This document shows, piece after piece, positions 58,458 through 64,000 of a stretch of 64,000 nt of DNA. The first letter of the stretch is position 1; every line of letters starts with the position of its first letter. Origin of the DNA: a virus; IMG/VR virus record IMGVR_UViG_3300042350_002797, positions 1 through 64,000 of that record, one strand, 5' to 3'. The position numbers and the translations under genes are program-made. Under the pieces are notes generated by a model. The model worked only from the letters and a program-made list of their open reading frames with translations. It searched no databases and was not told the DNA's origin.

Positions 58458-59090
58458 TCAGTAGTATTTTGGAGGATTTGCTGGAAATGGAATTTTCCAA
58501 TGATCTATTCCGTCGTACGTAGTTTCTAGATTTCGTAACCAATCAATATAATCAGTCAACGCTTGACGTTCTTCGTCGGTATAATCATTGTTAGCTAGTG
58601 ATTGTTCCATAGCTCCAATCAACAATGTTGAACCTTGAATTACACTTTCTCTAGTAAGATTATGTGTTCTAAAACTTGGTCGAGTAAATTGACCGTTGAT
58701 ATATTTTATATCAAATGATTGATAATTTTGATCTATCGCGCCGCCAGAATAAGTATAGGTGTACGTACCTTTGTTGTCAGGTAGTGTCTCTTCATAGTCG
58801 GGTACGTCATCATTTTCATATTGATGTGTAATATAAGCAGCTTCAAATGTATGTTCGCTAGCATCAATAACTACAAAATCTGTTTCTGGATCATTGTCCA
58901 CTAACAGTTCGGTACGTAAGTCAGCTTGTGATTCGGCTGATGCAGCTACATATCTAATTTCTCCAGTGGGTGTATGTACACACAAAGCTAAAAATCTTGG
59001 TCCGAAGTATGTGGCTTGCACTGTTTTATTTAAATTTGTTGTTGTCTTATATGGCTCATCTGATAAAGCTATCGTAAAAAACTTACGCAT
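58458..59090 (-). CDS. Hypothetical protein downstream of the Cys-rich triplet (210 aa)
   Basis: 210 aa, acidic with Tyr-rich beta stretches (YTYTYSGGAIDQNYQSFDIKYI) and a helical C-terminus (TDEERQALTDYIDWLRN). Resembles tail-fibre-linked proteins of marine T4-like phages by position. Begins MRKFFTIALSDE after AGGAG. Could be a fibre assembly or tip factor; no motif proves it. Ends before a strong terminator. Confidence 0.6.
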   Translation of the reverse strand: MRKFFTIALSDEPYKTTTNLNKTVQATYFGPRFLALCVHTPTGEIRYVAASAESQADLRTELLVDNDPETDFVVIDASEHTFEAAYITHQYENDDVPDYEETLPDNKGTYTYTYSGGAIDQNYQSFDIKYINGQFTRPSFRTHNLTRESVIQGSTLLIGAMEQSLANNDYTDEERQALTDYIDWLRNLETTYDGIDHWKIPFPANPPKYY

Positions 59091-59112
59091 TTTTAAACTC
59101 CTATTTTTTTAA

Positions 59113-60093
59113 TTAACTAATAAATCTTATTCTAACTGCGCCCATACCGCCACGATAACCATTGTCTCTAACGCTGTCGCAAACACCAATCCCTGGAGCT
59201 CCCCACCCGTAAGGCATAAAAGATACACATCCAGTGGCTTCATAGCAGCCGCATGGTCTGTTACTAACCCAACAATAATTAGCCATACCAGCTGCGCCGG
59301 ATTGTGAATTAACACCTAATCCCATTTGTGCTCCGGTAAGTCCTTGGCCAGGAATTGGAGCTTCTGGAGCATCATCTCCGAATACATGATTAATCATAGG
59401 AGGACTAACACAACTCCATACACCACCAGGTCCTGGAATATGCATAAGGGTACAGCATCTTGATACAGCCATACCTGCACAACAATAAAAAGTAGCACAA
59501 CTTAATGCACCATTTACATTTACATCTCCACCAACAGCTGATGCCACAAATGTTTGGCTAGATCCTATATTACATATAGTGCCGCAAAAGCCGCTTAATC
59601 CATTGTTAGTGCCGCAATAGCCTGCTGCAATGAAACAACAGTATCCTCCATTGCTAGTAGAGCATATACTACAGCCGCCGCGGCCACCTTGGGCACAAAT
59701 ACAACCGTTAGTGCCGTTACCAAACCAGCATATACAAGTAGGTTCAGAACATCCTCTAAAATTTATAGTACTAGCATCACCGCAGGCAAATCCTATTGTT
59801 CCAGTAACATAGCAACCCGATGTAACACTGATACATTTCTTAGAATAAGCTGCTGCATTACCTGGTAAACCAAATCCGCAACAACACATACGAGCACTGC
59901 TGCCTCCTGCGCCCCATACTTCTATAATAGCAGTACCTGTTCCAGGAGCTCGCCAGCAAAATCCGCCGCAAAAATTAGTTCTTATATTACCAGGCGTAAA
60001 GGTATAAATCTCACCTTGATCTAAGTTTTCCTCTGTAAATGTTCCAGTTTGGTATAATCTTTGAGCTAACAGTGTTTTCAATTGTGTTGGCAT
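59113..60093 (-). CDS. Cys/Gly-rich putative adhesin, copy 3
   Basis: 326 aa with about 31 Cys and many Gly. Same layout as the next two genes: N-terminal helix, WGAGGSSARMCCCGFG (about 61-76), a repeat of GC and CC pairs, NGCICAQGGRGG, GGDVN, and a C-terminal CGCYEATGCVSF. Begins MPTQLKTLLAQ. Gene 2 nt after the second copy. Resembles Gly-rich tips of fibre adhesins such as T4 gp38 in low-complexity style, but the Cys spacing is special. Confidence 0.75.
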   Translation of the reverse strand: MPTQLKTLLAQRLYQTGTFTEENLDQGEIYTFTPGNIRTNFCGGFCWRAPGTGTAIIEVWGAGGSSARMCCCGFGLPGNAAAYSKKCISVTSGCYVTGTIGFACGDASTINFRGCSEPTCICWFGNGTNGCICAQGGRGGCSICSTSNGGYCCFIAAGYCGTNNGLSGFCGTICNIGSSQTFVASAVGGDVNVNGALSCATFYCCAGMAVSRCCTLMHIPGPGGVWSCVSPPMINHVFGDDAPEAPIPGQGLTGAQMGLGVNSQSGAAGMANYCWVSNRPCGCYEATGCVSFMPYGWGAPGIGVCDSVRDNGYRGGMGAVRIRFIS

Positions 60094-60095
60094 TC

Positions 60096-61076
60096 TTAAC
60101 TCGCAATAAATTTTATTCTAATTGCTCCTGAGCCGCCTCTAGTAGCAAAATCGCATACGCTGGCACAAGGACTCGGAGCCATTCCTGGAAATCCTGGTGG
60201 AAAATGAGAGACACAGCCGTGTGCTTGATAGCAACCACACCCATATGCACTTGCATAACAGTTTGATTCGTGCGGTAAACCGTTATGAGGATGTCTGCTA
60301 GCAGCATTTAGTGCATTAAGATATTGATGGATGCCTTGACCTGAAGTATTAGCGAATTCATTGGTGTTTTCTGTGGCAAAAACTAACACTCCGCCATTTT
60401 TAGAAAAATATCCTGCAGGTGTTCTGACAAAATATGTTGTGCTACAAGTACAGTTTGGTACACAACCAAAAAATCCTGCACAACTGAACCCTCCTCGACA
60501 ATTTACATCGCCGCCGAATGCTTCTGCACAACAACTAGCTATAGAAGCACCTGCGCCAAAATTACAAATCACTCCGCAATTGGTATTAACTACTGTTCCG
60601 CAAAATCCTGCATTTAAAAAACAGCAGAACAAACTAGTTCCTGAAGAACAAAAACTAACGCCGCCGCGGCCTCCTTGGGCACAAATACAAGAATTGCCTG
60701 CTGTGCTTTGATAACAAACTCCTGTGGGCTCTGAACATCCTCTAAAACAGGCAGTTGATGGATTTCCGCAAGCAAGTCCAATACAGCCAAGAACTGTACA
60801 TCCTGTAACTACATTAAAAGTTTTTTTACTATACGCACCTGGATTTCCTGGGATTCCGCCGCCGCAGCAGGCTATCATTCCTCCGCTGCCGCCAGCACCC
60901 CATACTTCTAAAACTACTTGTCCTGCTGACGGTGCTGTCCAGCATACACATGCAAATTGCTTAGTTCGAACATTTGGTTCTGCAAACATCCAAATTTGTC
61001 CTTTTTCAAGGTTTATCTCAGTGTCTGCAATACTGCTTAATTTATTAGTTACTAAATTTCTAAATGATGTTGGCAT
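60096..61076 (-). CDS. Cys/Gly-rich putative adhesin, copy 2
   Basis: 326 aa, about 31 Cys. Begins MPTSFRNLVTNK, then VWGAGGSGGMIACCGGGIPG, the block FRGCSEPTGVCYQ, NSCICAQGGRGGVSF and a Tyr/Cys C-terminus (YGCGCYQAHGCVSHFPPG). It shares most Cys positions with its neighbours and was presumably made by tandem duplication. The stop and the following ATG are separated by 2 nt, so the three are co-translated. Confidence 0.75.
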   Translation of the reverse strand: MPTSFRNLVTNKLSSIADTEINLEKGQIWMFAEPNVRTKQFACVCWTAPSAGQVVLEVWGAGGSGGMIACCGGGIPGNPGAYSKKTFNVVTGCTVLGCIGLACGNPSTACFRGCSEPTGVCYQSTAGNSCICAQGGRGGVSFCSSGTSLFCCFLNAGFCGTVVNTNCGVICNFGAGASIASCCAEAFGGDVNCRGGFSCAGFFGCVPNCTCSTTYFVRTPAGYFSKNGGVLVFATENTNEFANTSGQGIHQYLNALNAASRHPHNGLPHESNCYASAYGCGCYQAHGCVSHFPPGFPGMAPSPCASVCDFATRGGSGAIRIKFIAS

Positions 61077-61078
61077 TA

Positions 61079-62077
61079 TTAACTCGCAATAAACTTAATT
61101 TTCACAGCGGCGTTGCCTCCTTGCATGCCATTATCTCTTACACCGGCTTCAAATACTGCGTTATGTCCACCAAATCCTGGCGGACTCATAGATGTGCATC
61201 CCCACTGCTCATAACAGCCGCAGCCTCTGTTACTGTTCCAACAACTAACAAATGGAATGCCTCCGGCTGGTTTTCTGCTCACTGCATTCTGCATGTACAT
61301 TTGCTGATGACGTCCTGTGCCTGAGTAGTCACTGAATTCATTAGTATATTCGTGAAATACTTCTAATACAACACCCTTTTCTGAAATAATTCCTGACGGT
61401 CCTGGAATATAAGCTGTTGTGCAACAAGCAGCATTTGCATTGCATCCAAACCATCTTATACAACTGAAGTGTCCGCAACAATTTACGTCTCCGCCGTAGC
61501 CGCAGGCAATTTGTAAAGTTGATGTTATGTTGCAGATTAATCCGCAGTTAGCATTTACTGGTCCTGTGCCACAGTATCCTGCTGCGAGATAACAGCACCA
61601 AGCACTGCTACCAGTAGAACAAAAACTTATGCCGCTACGACCGCCTTGAGCACATAAACAACCGTTATTGCCTGTAGTTGATGATCTAAACCAACATCCA
61701 AATGCCCTAGGGCCGCAGCCACTATCACACAGGGCTGCAGGATTTCTTGTAGCACTGTGTGCTTCTATACAACCACAAACAAATGCAGAACAAGACTCAG
61801 CAGCAGTGATTGTAAAAGATTTTTTAACATATGCGCCTGCATTTCCTGGCATACCAAATCCGCAACAACACATACGAGAACCGCCGCCGCCGCCGCCCCA
61901 CATTTCAATAACTACTGTACCAGCTTGTCCTCCTGGTGGGCACCATCTAAAAATATTAGGAGTAACTGATGTTGCTGGTGTATACACCCATATTTTTCCC
62001 TGTTCTAAATCATTTTCTGACGGCCCGACTATGGTGTCGTTTTTCGTACTAACTAACGTTCTTAATGATGTAGGCAT
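61079..62077 (-). CDS. Cys/Gly-rich putative adhesin, copy 1
   Basis: 332 aa, about 30 Cys. Begins MPTSLRTLVSTKN, then MWGGGGGGSRMCCCGFGMPG, NGCLCAQGGRSGISF, a GGDVNCCGHFSC block and a C-terminal end (NRGCGCYEQWGCTSMSPPG). It is the first of three adjacent paralogues in the transcript. Fibre or tip role inferred from location next to fibre genes and from Gly-rich, Cys-rich composition. Confidence 0.75.
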   Translation of the reverse strand: MPTSLRTLVSTKNDTIVGPSENDLEQGKIWVYTPATSVTPNIFRWCPPGGQAGTVVIEMWGGGGGGSRMCCCGFGMPGNAGAYVKKSFTITAAESCSAFVCGCIEAHSATRNPAALCDSGCGPRAFGCWFRSSTTGNNGCLCAQGGRSGISFCSTGSSAWCCYLAAGYCGTGPVNANCGLICNITSTLQIACGYGGDVNCCGHFSCIRWFGCNANAACCTTAYIPGPSGIISEKGVVLEVFHEYTNEFSDYSGTGRHQQMYMQNAVSRKPAGGIPFVSCWNSNRGCGCYEQWGCTSMSPPGFGGHNAVFEAGVRDNGMQGGNAAVKIKFIAS

Positions 62078-62089
62078 TTCTTTTTCCGA

Positions 62090-62422
62090 TTAAGCAGATG
62101 CCACTATCCAACCATATGTTGCACCACTATAGATAAGTGTAACAATAGCGCCATTAGTATCAATAGTTAAGTCATCCGATACGTTTTGAATTTTAGCACC
62201 ATTTCGCCCTACTGTAATATTGTTTGTGCCTGCTGTTGCGGACACATCTATAATTTGTATAGTGTCGTTGACTAGTACACCACCTACTGCTGGCAATGTT
62301 ATGGTAATTGCACCAGATGTTGTATTGCATAATACTCTATCATTAACTACTGCACTATAATTCGTAGATGTTTCACGAAAGGTTGCCGATGCTGTTCCAG
62401 TAGTTGTAATATATCTTCCCAT
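62090..62422 (-). CDS. Fibre-type beta protein (110 aa)
   Basis: 110 aa, Thr/Asn-rich, beta-like: NYSAVVNDRVLCNTTSGAITITLP and NDTIQIIDVSATAGTNNITVGRNG, a pattern common to phage fibre and tail proteins. Start 62422 has AGGGG. Located between the Cys-rich triplet and the 106-aa gene. Role presumably in the fibre; not proven. Confidence 0.65.
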   Translation of the reverse strand: MGRYITTTGTASATFRETSTNYSAVVNDRVLCNTTSGAITITLPAVGGVLVNDTIQIIDVSATAGTNNITVGRNGAKIQNVSDDLTIDTNGAIVTLIYSGATYGWIVASA

Positions 62423-62442
62423 TTATTTCCCCTGACTGATTA

Positions 62443-62763
62443 TCATGTTGTTAAAGTTTCTATGCCGTATGCCATTGCACTTACGTTTGCAACAGATGAT
62501 CTGACAACGACTAATTTGTTAGCATCTATAACTATTCCTGAACGTTCTAGAACTCCTTTTGCACCAACTTCTGTATCATATTCGATATATTCTGCATCTG
62601 TTGGCGTAGAAGATGATGCTACTGCTAATCTTATTAGCGCAGGAACGTTACCTCTATTACAAACCGATACTGTAACAACCGAAAATGTGCTAGCCGGAAC
62701 AGTGTATAAAGTTGCATCTGTAGCTGCTGTTAAATTTGCTGTTCCTAATCTTCCTGTAGCCAT
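62443..62763 (-). CDS. Small virion-like protein (106 aa)
   Basis: 106 aa with a beta-sandwich look: ATLYTVPASTFSVVTVSVCNRGNVPALIRLAVAS, followed by YIEYDTEVGAKGVLERSGIVIDANKLVVVRSS. ATG at 62763 follows GGAG. Similar short beta proteins occur in phage fibre clusters. Function unknown. Confidence 0.6.
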   Translation of the reverse strand: MATGRLGTANLTAATDATLYTVPASTFSVVTVSVCNRGNVPALIRLAVASSSTPTDAEYIEYDTEVGAKGVLERSGIVIDANKLVVVRSSVANVSAMAYGIETLTT

Positions 62764-62774
62764 TTAAATCTCCG

Positions 62775-64000
62775 TTAATTAAATAAGGTGTGTGCAAGAA
62801 TATATCCGTCAACGCCGCTTTTAAAATTCATCTTAGTATTTATATTTATTTGGGCACCGGTGGTTGTTGTGATAGTATCACCAGAAATAAACACAATTCC
62901 TGCTGTTACACTATTTACGTTCAACGAACTAGCTCCGCTACCAATTTGAGCACTAATATAAGCTTTAATTGCTCTTTGAGTTGGTACAATAGCATCACTA
63001 TCTGCTGTAAAGAATGGATCTGTGCTAAATTCGCTGATAGCTGCGCCGCCTCCACCTAGAGCTACTGATCCTAACTGTAATTCTTGCAAGCCTGCTATAC
63101 TAAATGCATCAGCATTTAATGTAGCTATACCTGTGCTTTGTTCTACGCTAAAAATGTCGCCGACTCTAAAATTACCATCTTGATCGGTACTAGTATAAAA
63201 TACTCTACCGCCACCAAATTCATTAATTTCTTTAGTAGGGTCAGGATCAATTAATGGAGTATCAGGATAATTGGTGTTGGCAAAGTTACCTGTTCCAATA
63301 TCTAAGAAGTCGTGTCCTGTTAATCGAACCTGACTATAACGAATTCTAATTTCGGTAGTTTCTTCGTGTTCAGGCGATTCTGCTACACCTAATCCTGGGC
63401 TTAATTGCAAGACCGCAGAATAATAATCTCCTTGTTGAGTGAGTTGTGATACACTGACTAGCTTGTATACTACGTCATTGATGCCAGTGATTCTAACATT
63501 AGATCCTGCTTTTGGAATTCCTGTTAATCGTTTGAAAGCTATGTATGTACCTGTCTGATATAAGTCTGCATATCCGTTACCAGTCACTGTTGCCGAAGCA
63601 GTTACATAATTTGTTCCTCTATTAGTAAATGTTGGATTGGCTAACACTCCTTTGCCTTTTCTAACTTGTGTGCTCGCTTCGCTGATATTATTAGGATCAA
63701 CAATAGTCATAGTAGGGGCACTTGCATATCCTGAGCCTGGTTCAATTATTCTAATAGATGTAATTTTTTCATCATTTACAACTGCTCTAGCCTTAGTAGT
63801 AGATCCAGTTAATACACTCGATGCTACTGTACCTGCTGCGCCAGCTTGAACTGCGGCCCAGACGCCAGTTTCATTTGAATTTCCAAAAGTAATTGCACTA
63901 TATCCGTTAGCACTGGTACTCATTGTGCGTGTAGTCCAGTTAATACCATCTTCTGATGTTGCTGCGGCAGTTGTACTACTCACAGCAAAGAACACACCTT
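62775..64000 (-). CDS. Large structural protein, partial (5' end outside the window)
   Basis: The frame is open to the right edge; a GTG at 63995 is not a real start. The C-terminal 407 or so residues are visible, including PGSGYASAPTMTIVDPN, TEIRIRYSQVRLTGHDFLDIGTGNF, EINEFGGGRVFYTSTDQDGNFRVGDIF and LQELQLGSVALGGG, which are typical of large virion/fibre proteins of T4-like marine phages. The stop lies 12 nt above the 106-aa gene. Truncated only by the window. Confidence 0.75.
   Translation of the reverse strand, partial: GVFFAVSSTTAAATSEDGINWTTRTMSTSANGYSAITFGNSNETGVWAAVQAGAAGTVASSVLTGSTTKARAVVNDEKITSIRIIEPGSGYASAPTMTIVDPNNISEASTQVRKGKGVLANPTFTNRGTNYVTASATVTGNGYADLYQTGTYIAFKRLTGIPKAGSNVRITGINDVVYKLVSVSQLTQQGDYYSAVLQLSPGLGVAESPEHEETTEIRIRYSQVRLTGHDFLDIGTGNFANTNYPDTPLIDPDPTKEINEFGGGRVFYTSTDQDGNFRVGDIFSVEQSTGIATLNADAFSIAGLQELQLGSVALGGGGAAISEFSTDPFFTADSDAIVPTQRAIKAYISAQIGSGASSLNVNSVTAGIVFISGDTITTTTGAQININTKMNFKSGVDGYILAHTLFN

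Noticed and set aside
48411-62093. Plus-strand ORFs inside the giant fibre and Cys-rich genes (up to 153 aa)
   Set aside because: They mirror low-complexity Thr/Val or Gly/Cys codons on the opposite strand, have no ribosome sites and no sensible domain.
1-64000. tRNA genes, CRISPR array or insertion sequences
   Set aside because: Nothing with a cloverleaf, array or transposase pattern was seen by eye; a tRNA scan would be decisive.

Overview
The window is part of the genome of a T4-like contractile-tailed phage (a myovirus), most like the marine T4-like phages that infect cyanobacteria and SAR11-type bacteria. Recognisable T4 core genes are the replication and recombination set (gp41 helicase, gp61 primase, UvsW, UvsX, gp32), the packaging enzymes (gp16, gp17), head and neck proteins (gp4, gp13, gp14), tail proteins (gp15, gp18, gp19) and the gp1 dNMP kinase. 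No photosynthesis gene, tRNA, rRNA, CRISPR array or insertion sequence is visible. The host cannot be fixed from this window, and homologies are recalled from memory, not searched.

Layout. Positions 1-3250 hold a plus-strand early module: small proteins, several with one membrane segment, an AAA+ ATPase, four sigma70-type promoters (TTGACA, exactly 17 nt, then a -10 box) and a terminator. The first 123 bases are a near-perfect inverted repeat, probably a contig-end artefact. From 3279 almost everything is on the minus strand. 3279-6975 holds accessory genes, including a kinase-fold protein with a capsid-targeting-like N-terminus. 6994-11296 holds gp41, a carbamoyltransferase N-domain, gp61 and a virion-like protein. 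11684-14328 holds a miniature DnaE-like protein and its operon. 14325-25655 is a glycan island (glycosyltransferases, FkbM methyltransferases, cupins, a nucleotidyltransferase-cupin fusion) interrupted by uvsW. 25674-30679 holds uvsX, a radical SAM enzyme, a DUF3050 heme-oxygenase-like protein and gp32. 30822-48086 is packaging, tail and neck. 48083-64000 holds long fibre-like proteins, a full-length carbamoyltransferase, a GT9-like transferase and three tandem Cys/Gly-rich putative adhesins. The right edge cuts a structural gene.

Gene expression logic. Three signal classes are readable: (i) early promoters, also found on the minus strand before gp61, the gene upstream of uvsW, and uvsX; (ii) T4-type late boxes (NNTAAATA, often TATAAATA) before most structural genes, many placed exactly 5 nt before the ATG, which by T4 spacing would give leaderless mRNAs; (iii) hairpin-plus-T-run terminators at about 3030, 29686, 30755, 34914, 38620 and 58423. 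Genes within units are tightly packed with ATGA or TAATG overlaps.

Most interesting candidates: the 192-aa protein carrying all three Pol III alpha catalytic aspartates; the possible virion-packaged kinase; the leaderless late promoters; a possible anti-Shine-Dalgarno RNA at 2962-3051; and the Cys-rich triplet at the tail-fibre locus.
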